Below are positions 32,035 to 41,042 of a stretch of DNA of 64,000 nt, piece after piece. Position 1 is the stretch's first letter, and every line of letters begins with the position of its first letter. The DNA lies in the NCBI RefSeq assembly GCF_009865135.1, contig NZ_WWGH01000002.1, forward strand, positions 372,001 to 436,000. Direction: 5' to 3'. The stretch is from Streptomyces sp. SID8374. Its GTDB lineage: Bacteria > Actinomycetota > Actinomycetes > Streptomycetales > Streptomycetaceae. Below the pieces are notes generated by a model, which saw nothing but the letters and a program-made list of their open reading frames with translations, did no database searches and had not been told where the DNA came from. The position numbers and the translations under genes were made by a program.

Positions 32035-33627
32035 GTGAGCTCGAAACCTGTCGTACTCATCGCTGAAGAGCTGTCGCCCGCCACGGTCGACGCCCTGGGT
32101 CCGGATTTCGAGATCCGGCACTGCAACGGCGCTGACCGCGCCGAACTCCTCCCCGCGATCGCCGACGTCGACGCCATCCTGGTGCGTTCCGCCACGAAGG
32201 TCGACGCCGAGGCCATCGCCGCCGCGAAGAAGCTCCGCGTGGTGGCCCGCGCGGGCGTCGGTCTGGACAACGTCGACGTCTCCTCGGCCACCAAGGCCGG
32301 CGTGATGGTCGTCAACGCCCCGACCTCCAACATCGTGACCGCCGCCGAGCTGGCCTGCGGTCTGCTGGTCGCCACCGCGCGCAACATCCCGCAGGCCAAC
32401 ACCGCCCTGAAGAACGGCGAGTGGAAGCGCTCCAAGTACACCGGGGTGGAGCTCAGCGAGAAGGTCCTCGGCGTCGTCGGCCTCGGCCGCATCGGCGTCC
32501 TGGTCGCGCAGCGCATGTCGGCCTTCGGCATGAAGATCGTCGCCTACGACCCCTACGTCCAGCCGGCCCGCGCCGCGCAGATGGGCGTCAAGCTCCTCAG
32601 CCTGGACGAGCTCCTTGAGGTCGCCGACTTCATCACCGTGCACCTGCCCAAGACCCCCGAGACCCTCGGTCTCATCGGGGACGAGGCGCTGCACAAGGTG
32701 AAGCCCTCGGTCCGCATCGTCAACGCCGCCCGTGGCGGGATCGTCGACGAGGAGGCGCTGTACTCCGCACTCAAGGAGGGCCGCGTCGCCGGCGCCGGCC
32801 TGGATGTGTACGCGAAGGAGCCCTGCACGGACTCCCCGCTCTTCCAGTTCGACCAGGTCGTCTGCACCCCGCACCTCGGCGCCTCCACCGACGAGGCCCA
32901 GGAGAAGGCGGGCATCGCGGTCGCCAAGTCGGTGCGCCTCGCACTCGCCGGTGAGCTGGTCCCGGACGCGGTCAACGTCCAGGGCGGCGTCATCGCCGAG
33001 GACGTACGCCCCGGCCTGCCGCTCGCCGAGAAGCTCGGCCGGATCTTCACCGCCCTCGCGGGCGAGGTAGCGGCCCGCCTCGATGTCGAGGTGTACGGCG
33101 AGATCACCCAGCACGACGTGAAGGTGCTGGAGCTCTCCGCGCTCAAGGGCGTCTTCGAGGACGTCGTCGACGAGACCGTCTCGTACGTCAACGCCCCGCT
33201 CTTCGCCCAGGAGCGCGGGGTCGAGGTCCGCCTCACCACCAGCTCCGAGTCGCCCGACCACCGCAACGTGGTCACGGTGCGCGGCACGCTCGGCAGCGGC
33301 GAGGAGGTCGCGGTCTCCGGCACGCTGGCGGGCCCCAAGCACCTCCAGAAGATCGTGGCCATCGGCGAGCACGACGTGGACCTGGCCCTCGCCGACCACA
33401 TGGTCGTCCTGCGCTACCAGGACCGCCCCGGCGTGGTCGGCGCGGTCGGCAAGATCCTCGGCGAGGCCGGGCTGAACATCGCGGGCATGCAGGTGTCGCG
33501 GGCGGCGGAGGGCGGCGAGGCCCTGGTGGTCCTCACCGTCGACGAGACCGTCCCGCAGACGGTGCTGACTGAGATCGCCGACGAGATCGGCGCCTCCTCG
33601 GCCCGCTCGGTGAACCTCACCGACTGA
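32035..33627 (+). CDS. serA: D-3-phosphoglycerate dehydrogenase
   Basis: 530 residues, the long type 1 form found in actinobacteria. It oxidises 3-phosphoglycerate with NAD+, the first step of serine synthesis. The NAD-binding motif is GLGRIGVLVAQR. Catalytic residues lie in NAARGGIVDEEAL (Arg), DVYAKEP (Glu side) and TPHLGAST (His). An intervening ASB domain (residues ~320-450) and a C-terminal ACT domain (RPGVVGAVGKILGEAGLNIAGMQV) allow serine feedback. The GTG at 32035 matches the family N-terminus (SSKPVVLIAEELS). Preceded by a ~110-base leader and followed by a terminator. Confidence 0.97.
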   Translation: MSSKPVVLIAEELSPATVDALGPDFEIRHCNGADRAELLPAIADVDAILVRSATKVDAEAIAAAKKLRVVARAGVGLDNVDVSSATKAGVMVVNAPTSNIVTAAELACGLLVATARNIPQANTALKNGEWKRSKYTGVELSEKVLGVVGLGRIGVLVAQRMSAFGMKIVAYDPYVQPARAAQMGVKLLSLDELLEVADFITVHLPKTPETLGLIGDEALHKVKPSVRIVNAARGGIVDEEALYSALKEGRVAGAGLDVYAKEPCTDSPLFQFDQVVCTPHLGASTDEAQEKAGIAVAKSVRLALAGELVPDAVNVQGGVIAEDVRPGLPLAEKLGRIFTALAGEVAARLDVEVYGEITQHDVKVLELSALKGVFEDVVDETVSYVNAPLFAQERGVEVRLTTSSESPDHRNVVTVRGTLGSGEEVAVSGTLAGPKHLQKIVAIGEHDVDLALADHMVVLRYQDRPGVVGAVGKILGEAGLNIAGMQVSRAAEGGEALVVLTVDETVPQTVLTEIADEIGASSARSVNLTD

Positions 33628-33650
33628 CGCACCCAGCACCCGTACGACCC

Positions 33651-33693
33651 CGGCTGCCGGGCGCCCCTTCACCGGGGTGCCCGGCAGCCGTTT
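33651..33693 (+). terminator. serA terminator
   Basis: A 17-bp stem with one G-U pair (33651-33667 with 33674-33690) closes a 6-base loop and is followed by TTT. Confidence 0.88.
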
Positions 33694-33821
33694 GCGTAAG
33701 AAGCACCAACCCGCCCCTATGGGCCCCGGGTTGGGTCCTGGGGCCCACGACGGGTGAGGCGCCCCGACCCTAGGGTGACCGGTTGTCATGTCACTCATGG
33801 GCACCGGGGGTCGGATCACGT

Positions 33822-36344
33822 ATGTCTGCTGTCGGTGGCATACCCGTAGCGGGAGGCCCGGCTCCGGCCCCGGCCCCGCGGCGTGACCTCCCGGGCCCGC
33901 TCGCCGCCGTGCGGGTGCTGCTCCTCGTCCTGGTCGGCGCGACGGCACTCGGCGCGATCGGCCTCTCCGGCTCCGCGATCGCCGCCGACGCCATGGGCGC
34001 GCAGGTGCTCGGCATCCTGCTGTACGCCTCCGCCCCCGGGGTGCTCTGCGCCCTGCTGGCCTGGCACCTGCGGACGGGCGGCAGGCTCGTCCGGTGGGGG
34101 ATCGTCGCCGCCCAGGTCTGGCTGATCGCCGGGGGCCTCGGCAACCTGGCGGACGGTTCACCGGACGGCCTCACCCAACTGGTGCTGCCCGTCCTGATCC
34201 TGGTGCTGCTGAGCCGGGCGCAGAGCCGGGCGTGGTTCCTGCTGCCGCCCCGGGAGCGCGGGGAGCCGCCGAAGTTCTCGCTCCCGCACATGATCACCTG
34301 GAAGCGGGACCGGGGTCAGTCCGCGCTGGAGTACCTGGGCCTGGTCCTGATCGTCGTCGCGCTGATCGCGGCGCTGACGGTGGGGGGCCTCGGCGGCCGG
34401 ATCACGGAGGGGCTCCAGTCGGCGATCTGCTCGCTCACCGGCAGCTCGTGCCCGGTCTCGGGCGGCAGCGGCTCGGTGGAGGCGGGGGACACGTCGGGCG
34501 GGACGGGGGCGGACGGGGGTTCGTCGCAAGGCGCTGACGGGGGTTCCTCCCAGGGTGCTGACGGGGGTGCGGACGGCGGTTCGTCGGGTGATGCCTCCGG
34601 TGGTACGGACGCGGGTTCGACCGTCACGGGCGGTACGGGAGCCTCCGGCGGCGACGCGACCGGCGGTACGGGTGCCACGGGCGGGACTGGTGGGACCGGC
34701 GGTGACACGACCGGCGGCGAGACCTCCGGCACCGAAGGCTCCACGGGATCATCAGGCTCCACCGGCACCACCTCCGGCACTACAGCAGGCGGCGGCACCG
34801 GCGGCCCCGACGACGACGGCCGCCCCGGCACCGGTGAGGACACCTTCCCCGAGGACCACGAGGAGCCCGAGGCCGCCTACGACATCCCCGCCTCCGCCGA
34901 CGGGGACGGCGAGAGCGGCGGCGAGAAGGCCGACGAGCAGGAGGACTGTAGCGGCTGGGGCTTCTTCGGCTGCGCCTGGGACCGTACGACGCAGGTCTTC
35001 AAGGGCCTTGTGGTGGACGGCATCTGGGGCGACATCTCCGGGATCATCGACCTGTTCAAGCCCGAGACCTGGGCCGGGCTCGCGGAGTACGGACGGCAGC
35101 TCGGCGACCAGTGGCTGAAGGACTCCCAGGGCGCGGGCGACAAGTGGAGCGACGGCGACTACCTGGGCGCCCTCTGGGACTGGGGCAAGGCCTCCGTCAA
35201 CACCGTGGTCACGGTCGGGGACGACGTCTTCGTCGGCGACGAGGTCCGCGAGCGCTGGAACAACGGGGAGAAGACCCGGGCCGTCACCGATGTGATCTGG
35301 AACGTCGGTTCGCTCTTCATCCCCGGCTACAACGTGGCCAAGGTGGTCGGCAAGGCCGGGAAGCTCGGCAAGGTCGGCAAGGTGGCCTCCGAGCTGGCGG
35401 ACGCGGCGGGCGACGCGGGCGCGGCCGCGCGGCGGGCCCGCAAGGCGGCGGAGGCGGGAGACCTCGACGGCGTACGCAAGGCGGCGAAGGAGGCGGACGA
35501 GGCGGCCGACAGCGCCGAGGCCGCCGCGCGCCGGACCGGTTGTGTCATCGCCTCCGGGCCGTCGCCCCTGGTGCCGTACGGGGGCGGGTCGCCGGGCGGA
35601 GTCCCCGGCTCCGGTACGGGGGTCCTGGCGGGCGGTTCACCGGGCCGGGTGATCCTGGCCAACGGCGGCTGCGACGAGGCGGCCAAGAAGGCGGCGGCCG
35701 AGGCGCGGGCGGCGGAGCGGGCCGCTCACCTGGAGCAGAAGCGTCTTGAGGAGCCGGAGCGGGCGCGCAAGGCGCAGCTGGAGAAGAAGCAGCACCCGGA
35801 GCCGAAGCGCAACGACACCTCCGACCCGCGCAACTACAACCCGCCGTCCTGGGCGGACGACCTCAAGTCCCGCACCCTCGGTGACGCGGACGCGGGCGAC
35901 GGCTACTGGGCGAGCCGGGACCGCAACCCCGCGCCCAACTGGAAGAACGAGTCCTGGCTGCGCTACCAGGAGCAGATCACCGGCACGAACCGGGGCCACG
36001 AGTACGTCGTCCCCCACCCGCACGAGGGCAAGCCGGCCGTGGAGTTCGACGGCTGGGACTCCTCCCGGCAGACGTATCTGGAGGCCAAGAACGGCTACGA
36101 CAGCTATCTGTCCAAGTCCGACAGGGGCGCCCTCAACGAGTCCGGCAAGAACAAGTTCGTCACCGAGGCCCGCGCCCAGGTGCAGGCGTCCGGCGGGCGG
36201 ACCGTGGAGTGGCACTTCTCCGACCCGGACGTGGCCAGGGCCGCGCGCAAGGCGTTCCGTGAGGAGGGACTGCCGATCAAGGTGGTCCACAGCCCGGCGA
36301 AGCCCAACGACAGCACGCGGAAGCCGGGGGCCTTCGACGAGTAG
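33822..36344 (+). CDS. polymorphic toxin: multi-helix and Flp-pilin-like N-terminus, C-terminal Tox-REase-5 nuclease
   Basis: 840 residues. Three or four membrane helices fill residues 20-140. Residues ~163-197 (DRGQSALEYLGLVLIVVALI, then AALTVGGLGG) look like a Flp/Tad-type prepilin segment with the class III cleavage pattern. A Gly/Ser/Thr/Asp-rich linker with short GADGGSSQ repeats (~211-336), an acidic stretch, and a helical pretoxin region with Ala/Lys-rich coiled-coil character (~375-700) follow. The end (~705-827) matches the Tox-REase-5 fold: WLRYQEQITGTNRGHEY, then VEFDGWD and LEAK giving the D743...E754-x-K756 nuclease motif. It probably cuts nucleic acid of rival cells. The start is uncertain (TTG 33783, 6 bases after TAGGGT, is in frame). 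Immunity genes follow. Confidence 0.85.
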   Translation: MSAVGGIPVAGGPAPAPAPRRDLPGPLAAVRVLLLVLVGATALGAIGLSGSAIAADAMGAQVLGILLYASAPGVLCALLAWHLRTGGRLVRWGIVAAQVWLIAGGLGNLADGSPDGLTQLVLPVLILVLLSRAQSRAWFLLPPRERGEPPKFSLPHMITWKRDRGQSALEYLGLVLIVVALIAALTVGGLGGRITEGLQSAICSLTGSSCPVSGGSGSVEAGDTSGGTGADGGSSQGADGGSSQGADGGADGGSSGDASGGTDAGSTVTGGTGASGGDATGGTGATGGTGGTGGDTTGGETSGTEGSTGSSGSTGTTSGTTAGGGTGGPDDDGRPGTGEDTFPEDHEEPEAAYDIPASADGDGESGGEKADEQEDCSGWGFFGCAWDRTTQVFKGLVVDGIWGDISGIIDLFKPETWAGLAEYGRQLGDQWLKDSQGAGDKWSDGDYLGALWDWGKASVNTVVTVGDDVFVGDEVRERWNNGEKTRAVTDVIWNVGSLFIPGYNVAKVVGKAGKLGKVGKVASELADAAGDAGAAARRARKAAEAGDLDGVRKAAKEADEAADSAEAAARRTGCVIASGPSPLVPYGGGSPGGVPGSGTGVLAGGSPGRVILANGGCDEAAKKAAAEARAAERAAHLEQKRLEEPERARKAQLEKKQHPEPKRNDTSDPRNYNPPSWADDLKSRTLGDADAGDGYWASRDRNPAPNWKNESWLRYQEQITGTNRGHEYVVPHPHEGKPAVEFDGWDSSRQTYLEAKNGYDSYLSKSDRGALNESGKNKFVTEARAQVQASGGRTVEWHFSDPDVARAARKAFREEGLPIKVVHSPAKPNDSTRKPGAFDE

Positions 36345-36389
36345 GCCGCGCCTGTACGCGAGGCCCCGCACGGAAGGCCGCAAGCCGAG

Positions 36390-36395
36390 TAGCCT
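36390..36395 (+). promoter_or_regulatory. -10 box giving the immunity genes their own promoter
   Basis: TAGCCT lies in the 124-bp gap after the toxin gene. It would start a transcript near 36403, where an in-frame GTG stands 7 bases after the box, or read from the ATG at 36469. A private promoter would keep immunity expressed when the toxin is off. Confidence 0.45.
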
Positions 36396-36468
36396 GCGAC
36401 GCGTGGTGATCCCCGGCCCCCGGCCGGGGGCCGCGTGGAGCGGGCCGGCCGACGGAGGAGAGACGAGC

Positions 36469-37167
36469 ATGCAGCGTGTGGTGCGGGGCTTCTGGGGCCC
36501 CCGGGCGGAGCCGGTCGAGACAGTGGCCGACCGGTGGCTGCGGACCCTCGACGGACTCGCCGAGCTGGTCCCGCAGGCGGCCGACGCCTGGAGCCAGGTC
36601 CACAGCAGCGGTCCCGCCACCGCCCTCACCGCCGACCGGGACGCCCTGCTCGGCGCGCTCGCCACCGCCCGGAGCGCCACCGACTGGTCGGACGTCACCG
36701 GCACCGGGCTGCGGCTCGTCGGCACCGGGGCGCCCGGCTGGCAGGCCGAGGTCAGCGGACTGGCCGGGGGAGCGCCGGAGTTCCTGCTCCAGTCGCTCGC
36801 GGTCATCCTGCACGCCCCGGACGAGGCCGTGGTCCCCGAGGAGGCGCTTCTCACCCTGGTCGCCCGGGTGTGGGAGCCGGACTTCGGCGATGTGAGCGAC
36901 GACGACGTGCTGGACGCGCTGGAGGACGACGCCGACTACTCCGTCGGCGATCCCGTCGTCGGGCGCGTCGGCTACCTCTCCCCGGCCCGCGCCGCCCTCG
37001 TCCCCGACGACCTGGGGACCGTACGCGAACCCCTGCCCGGCGGCGGGGAGTTGCTGAGCATCGCGGCTCCGGGCGACAGCGCTGCCGTGGTGCGGGTGTA
37101 CGAGCGGCTGCGCGAGGCGGGGGCGCTGGCTCCGCTGCCCCGCCCGATGGACCGGGCCGTCCTGTGA
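36469..37167 (+). CDS. Imm52-type immunity protein
   Basis: 232 residues, cytoplasmic, no signal or membrane segment. The N-terminus RGFWGPRAEPVETVADRWLR and the later ATDWSDVTGTG pattern fit the Imm52 family, which in polymorphic-toxin catalogues is the partner of Tox-REase-5 toxins. It should bind and block the nuclease encoded immediately upstream. The ATG at 36469 has GGAGGAG at 8-bp spacing. An in-frame GTG at 36403 directly after a TAGCCT box could give a 22-residue longer leaderless form. It overlaps the next gene by 4 bp (GTGA). Confidence 0.8.
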   Translation: MQRVVRGFWGPRAEPVETVADRWLRTLDGLAELVPQAADAWSQVHSSGPATALTADRDALLGALATARSATDWSDVTGTGLRLVGTGAPGWQAEVSGLAGGAPEFLLQSLAVILHAPDEAVVPEEALLTLVARVWEPDFGDVSDDDVLDALEDDADYSVGDPVVGRVGYLSPARAALVPDDLGTVREPLPGGGELLSIAAPGDSAAVVRVYERLREAGALAPLPRPMDRAVL

Positions 37168-37694
37168 CCTGCCGGGCGGGCGAGGCCTTCGACGTGGAGC
37201 GTGCGACGGCGGAGGTGGCCGGGCTCCTGACCGCTCCGGTGCCGTCCGAGGGCCCCACCGCCGCCGCGGGCGACCCGGTCACCGGCGAGTGGACGGTCAC
37301 CGTGGGGGAGGGCTTCCGGATCGTGCCGCTCTGGGAGGGCGACCCGCTCACCGGCGTGTACGCCCCCGAGTGGAACGACGCCGAGGAGGCCGCCGCGTCC
37401 CATCTCGCCGAGCTGGCCCGGGCGTTGGACGGCCGCTGGGGGCCGCACCGCACGGTGCGGCTGGACGGGCCGCTGATGCGGCGGCAGGCCGGCTCGCCGG
37501 TGGAGCCGCTGTTCGAGGCGCTGTTCGCCGAGGACCTGTACGGGGACCTGGAGGTCTGGGGCCCTGTCGGACCGGGCGGCCGGTGGATCGCCCTGATCTG
37601 CGGCCACAGCGACGGGGACGCGCCGTTCGTGCTGGCCGCCCTGGTCGGCGACCGCCCGCTCCCCGAACCGGCGGACGCCGACTGGCCGTTGTGA
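37164..37694 (+). CDS. second putative immunity / toxin-associated protein
   Basis: 176 residues, acidic, soluble, with no domain I can name. Trp-rich stretches (GEWTVTVGEGFRIVPLWEGD, ALDGRWGPHR) suggest a SUKH/Imm-like alpha-beta fold, but this is a guess. The GTG overlaps the stop of the Imm52-type gene by 4 bp, so the two are translationally coupled. Position and coupling suggest that it is part of the toxin-protection unit. It could instead be an unrelated conserved protein. Confidence 0.65.
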   Translation: MTCRAGEAFDVERATAEVAGLLTAPVPSEGPTAAAGDPVTGEWTVTVGEGFRIVPLWEGDPLTGVYAPEWNDAEEAAASHLAELARALDGRWGPHRTVRLDGPLMRRQAGSPVEPLFEALFAEDLYGDLEVWGPVGPGGRWIALICGHSDGDAPFVLAALVGDRPLPEPADADWPL

Positions 37695-37799
37695 GCCCTG
37701 CCCGGTCCGGCCGGAGGGGGCCGCGGCCGCCGATGCGGAGGGGCCACGGGCCGCTGATAAGGTCCTGCGGCATCAGCCGTCATGTGTTGGAGAGGGTCC

Positions 37800-38582
37800 A
37801 TGAAGCTGCTTCCCCTGTTCCTCCGACGGCCCATCGAAGCGGTGTACGAGCGCCGGCTGGCCTCCACCCTGGTCGGGCTGCCGCGCCCCCAGCACGTCGG
37901 CATCATGGTCGACGGCAACCGGCGCTGGGCCCGCAAGGCCGGGCACACGGACGTCCGCGAGGGGTACCGGGCGGGCGGCGCCAAGGTGACCACGTTCCTC
38001 GGCTGGTGCACGGCCGCCGGGATCGAACACGTCACCCTCTTCATGCTCTCCGACGACAACCTGGGCCGCCCCGCCGAGGAGCTGGGCCCCCTGATCGAGG
38101 TCATCGAGGAGACCGTCCGGGACATCACCGCCGAGGGCCGGGACTGGGAGGTCCAGGTGATCGGCTCCCTCGACATGCTGCCCGGCACCAGCGCCCAGGT
38201 GCTCAAGGAGGCCACCGCCGCGACGACCGGGCGCGGCGGCCTCAAGGTGGACGTGGCCGTCGGCTACGGCGGCCGGCGCGAGATCGTCGACGCGGTGAAG
38301 CGGGCCTTCGAGGAGCACATGGCGGCCGGGGGCGACCCGGCCGAGCTGGTCGCCCGGTTCGGGATCGACGACATCTCCCGCCACCTCTACTCGCCGATCG
38401 CCGACCACACCGACTTCATCATCCGCACCTCCGGCGAGCAGCGGCTCTCCGGCTTCCTGCTCTGGCAGTCCGCCTACGCCGAGATGCACTGGGTGGACTG
38501 CTACTGGCCGGCCTTCCGCCATGTGGACTTCCTGCGCGCCCTGCGCTCGTACGCCAACCGGGAACGCCGTTTCGGCAAGTGA
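37800..38582 (+). CDS. cis-isoprenyl diphosphate synthase (UppS family)
   Basis: 260 residues. It condenses isopentenyl diphosphate onto an allylic primer in Z configuration. HVGIMVDGNRRWARKAG is the phosphate-binding P-loop with the catalytic Asp, and FMLSDDNLGRP is the substrate-binding flexible region. The C-terminal RTSGEQRLSGFLLWQSAYAE binds the homoallylic diphosphate. Undecaprenyl diphosphate for cell-wall synthesis is the usual product, but Streptomyces has several paralogues with different chain lengths, so the product is not certain. The ATG at 37800 follows GGAGAGGG. It is convergent with the PucR-type gene, 33 bp apart. Confidence 0.92.
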   Translation: MKLLPLFLRRPIEAVYERRLASTLVGLPRPQHVGIMVDGNRRWARKAGHTDVREGYRAGGAKVTTFLGWCTAAGIEHVTLFMLSDDNLGRPAEELGPLIEVIEETVRDITAEGRDWEVQVIGSLDMLPGTSAQVLKEATAATTGRGGLKVDVAVGYGGRREIVDAVKRAFEEHMAAGGDPAELVARFGIDDISRHLYSPIADHTDFIIRTSGEQRLSGFLLWQSAYAEMHWVDCYWPAFRHVDFLRALRSYANRERRFGK

Positions 38583-38615
38583 CGGGGCCCGCGGAGCCGC
38601 CCCCACAGCAGCCCT

Positions 38616-39767
38616 CTACAGCCGCGCCCGCTTCACCGCCATGTGCAGCAGCAGCCGGTCCTCGCCGTCGGCCAGGTCGAGGCCGGTGATCTGTTCGATG
38701 CGGGAGAGGCGGTAGTAGAGCGTCTGGCGGTGGATGCCCAGCTCGGCCGCCGTCCGGCTCGCCTGGCCCGCGCAGTCCAGGAACGCTTCCGCCGTGTGCG
38801 CCAGCTCCTTGTGCAGCGGGGTGAGCAGCGAGGCGACCGCCGGGTCGGCGGGGTCGGTGCCGGTGCCGGGGAGGGCGGTGAGCAGGCGGTACGGGCCGAT
38901 GGCCGACCAGCGGGCGACCGGGCCGAACCGGGTCTCGGCCCGGGCCGCGCGGGCGGACGCCACCGCCTCGCGCCAAGAGGCCGGCAGCGCGTCCAGGCCC
39001 CGCCGGGGCGCCGCGATCCCCCCGGTGGCCCCCGGCCCCGCCCCCGTACGCAGACGTTCGGCGGCGCTCACCGCCGGGTCCAGCCGGTCCGCCGAGCGCA
39101 GCCGGATGAGCGCGGCCAGCGAGACGGCTCCGGCGCCCCCGGGCGGGGAGACCGCCGCCAGGGCGGCCGCCGAGGCCACGCCCCGTACCGACGGGGTGTC
39201 GTCCGCCCCCCACGGCGTCACGCACACCACCGTGTGCAGCCCCTCCGCGTCCTGCCCCAGCGCCTCCCGCAGCGCCGCGACCGCCGTGTCGTGCTGCCGC
39301 CCGGGCCCGGCCGTGAGGACCGCGCCGAACTCCCGGGAGAGGTCCGCGCCCGCCCGGGCCTCGTCGGCGAGCAGCGCCCCGATCCGGGCGGCGACCTCCA
39401 TCGCGGCGGCCAGCCGGTCCTCGGTCGGCCCGGGGTCGGTGTCGAGGAGCCAGACGTAACCGAGGACGACACCCCGATGGCGTACCGGAAGGCAGATCCT
39501 GTCCCGGAAGACCCCGGCCTCCGGGGCGGCGGGGATGCGGACCGGGCCGGTCGCCCGGGTGATGCCGAACCCCTCGAACCAGGCGCGGACGGCCGGGGTG
39601 GAGCGGCGGGTCAGGATCGACCGGGTGCGGACCGGGTCCATCGCCGTGTCGTCGTCGCTGTCATGGGCCCCGAAGGCGACCAGGCCGAAATCGCGGTTCT
39701 CCAGGGTGGCGGGGGCGCCGAGGAGGGCGGAGATCTCGTCGACCAGTTCCTGGTAATCGCCTGTCAC
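38616..39767 (-). CDS. PucR-family transcriptional regulator of the proline genes
   Basis: 383 residues. A GAF-like sensor half comes first (residues ~20-165), then a GGDEF-like middle part, then a C-terminal PucR helix-turn-helix (RTAAELGIHRQTLYYRLSRIEQITGLDL). It is divergent from the proline dehydrogenase gene, so it probably activates or represses proline catabolism, a common arrangement in Streptomyces. I chose the GTG at 39767 because the domain begins right after it and GAGAAT stands 6 bases upstream; an ATG at 39827 would add 20 unlikely residues. Effector not known, perhaps proline. Confidence 0.85.
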   Translation of the reverse strand: MTGDYQELVDEISALLGAPATLENRDFGLVAFGAHDSDDDTAMDPVRTRSILTRRSTPAVRAWFEGFGITRATGPVRIPAAPEAGVFRDRICLPVRHRGVVLGYVWLLDTDPGPTEDRLAAAMEVAARIGALLADEARAGADLSREFGAVLTAGPGRQHDTAVAALREALGQDAEGLHTVVCVTPWGADDTPSVRGVASAAALAAVSPPGGAGAVSLAALIRLRSADRLDPAVSAAERLRTGAGPGATGGIAAPRRGLDALPASWREAVASARAARAETRFGPVARWSAIGPYRLLTALPGTGTDPADPAVASLLTPLHKELAHTAEAFLDCAGQASRTAAELGIHRQTLYYRLSRIEQITGLDLADGEDRLLLHMAVKRARL

Positions 39768-39906
39768 ACCGCCATTCTCGCACCCCTCCCCGCCGTTCTT
39801 CATACAGATGTCTGAGATGGCGGCCACGGATGCGTGACAGGTGTCGATGGCACAGGGCGGAAGGGGTACCTAGATTTCACAGTGGTTATCCGTGCCGTAC
39901 CGGTCT

Positions 39907-39936
39907 GTTCATGCCCGTTCATCTACGTTCATGTAT
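39907..39936 (+). promoter_or_regulatory. three GTTCAT direct repeats at exactly 10-bp spacing
   Basis: GTTCAT occurs at 39907, 39917 and 39927, one helical turn apart, in the 214-bp gap between the divergent pucR-type and proline dehydrogenase genes. A TAGATT box at 39871-39876 lies upstream. It is a likely binding array for the divergent regulator. Confidence 0.6.
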
Positions 39937-39981
39937 CTGCCGTTACGCCCCCTCTCGTCCGTACATTCGTGGAGGTACCCC

Positions 39982-40962
39982 GTGCTGGGTCCCGTGATTC
40001 TCGCCGCGTCCCGCAGCGACAAGATGCGCCGGTTCGTCTCGGCCGCGCCCGGCACCAAGCAGGTCGTCGACCGCTTCATCGCCGGGGAGAGCGTCGACCA
40101 GGTCGTCCCGATCGTCCAGGACGCCGCGGACAAGGGGCTGGAGGTCACCCTCGATGTCGTCGGCGAGGACATCACCACCCCCGCGCAGGCCGAGGCCGCC
40201 CGCGACGCCTACCTGGAGCTCATCGAACGCCTGAAGGTCCTGGACCTGGGCCCCCGCGCCGAGATGTCCGTGAAGCTGTCGATGTTCGGCCAGTCCCTCC
40301 CGTCGCCCGCCGCCACCCTCAACGGAGAGCCCTCCGGGCTCGCCCCCACATTCCCGGGCGGCCATGAGCTGGCCCTCGCCAATGTGCGTCCCGTCGTCGA
40401 GGCGGCGGCCGCCATCGGCACCACGGTCACCCTGGACGCCGAGGACCACACCACCCTCGACTCGATGTTCGCCATCCACGAGGAGCTGCGGAAGGACTTC
40501 CCGCAGACCGGCTGTGTCATCCAGTCCTACCTGTTCCGCACCGAGGACGACGCCCGCCGCCTGGCCGCCGCCGGCAGCCGCGTCCGCATCGTGAAGGGCG
40601 CCTACAAGGAGCCCGCCTCCGTCGCGTACCAGGACAAGGCCGAGATCGACAAGGCGTACGTCCGCATCACCAAGATCCTGATGGCGGGCGAGGGCTACCC
40701 GATGATCGGGTCCCACGACCCCCGTCTCATCGCCATCGCCCAGGAGCTGGGCCGCCAGTACGGGCGCAAACTGGATGAGTACGAGTTCCAGATGCTGTAC
40801 GGCATCCGCAGCGACGAGCACATCCGGCTCGCGGCCGAGGGCCACCGGATGCGCGTCTACACGGCGTACGGCACCGACTGGTACGGATACTTCATGCGCC
40901 GCCTCGCGGAGAAGCCGGCCAACCTGCTGTTCTTCGGCCGCTCGGTCCTCACCAAGGGCTGA
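39982..40962 (+). CDS. proline dehydrogenase
   Basis: 326 residues, the monofunctional PutA-like FAD enzyme with a (beta-alpha)8 barrel. It oxidises proline to delta-1-pyrroline-5-carboxylate and passes electrons to the respiratory chain. Typical stretches are LDLGPRAEMSVKLSMFGQSLP, TTVTLDAEDHTTLDS, CVIQSYLFRTEDDA and RIVKGAYKEP. The C-terminal MLYGIRSDEH and VYTAYGTDWYGYFMRRLAEKP are also conserved. The GTG at 39982 has GGAGG at 39971-39975. It is upstream of the P5C dehydrogenase gene (80-bp gap with a small GC hairpin at 40969-40987), forming the proline utilisation operon. Confidence 0.95.
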   Translation: MLGPVILAASRSDKMRRFVSAAPGTKQVVDRFIAGESVDQVVPIVQDAADKGLEVTLDVVGEDITTPAQAEAARDAYLELIERLKVLDLGPRAEMSVKLSMFGQSLPSPAATLNGEPSGLAPTFPGGHELALANVRPVVEAAAAIGTTVTLDAEDHTTLDSMFAIHEELRKDFPQTGCVIQSYLFRTEDDARRLAAAGSRVRIVKGAYKEPASVAYQDKAEIDKAYVRITKILMAGEGYPMIGSHDPRLIAIAQELGRQYGRKLDEYEFQMLYGIRSDEHIRLAAEGHRMRVYTAYGTDWYGYFMRRLAEKPANLLFFGRSVLTKG

Positions 40963-41042
40963 GCACTCCGGCCCCGACCCGGGGCCGAACCGGCCACGGC
41001 CGACCCACCCACCCCCGCCGACACCAAGGAGACAAGGCAACC

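Noticed and set aside
34500..34720. Repeated GGCGCTGACGGGGG-type units suggestive of a repeat array or CRISPR
   Set aside because: Units are short, in frame and encode the Gly/Asp/Ser linker of the toxin; there are no spacers of constant length.
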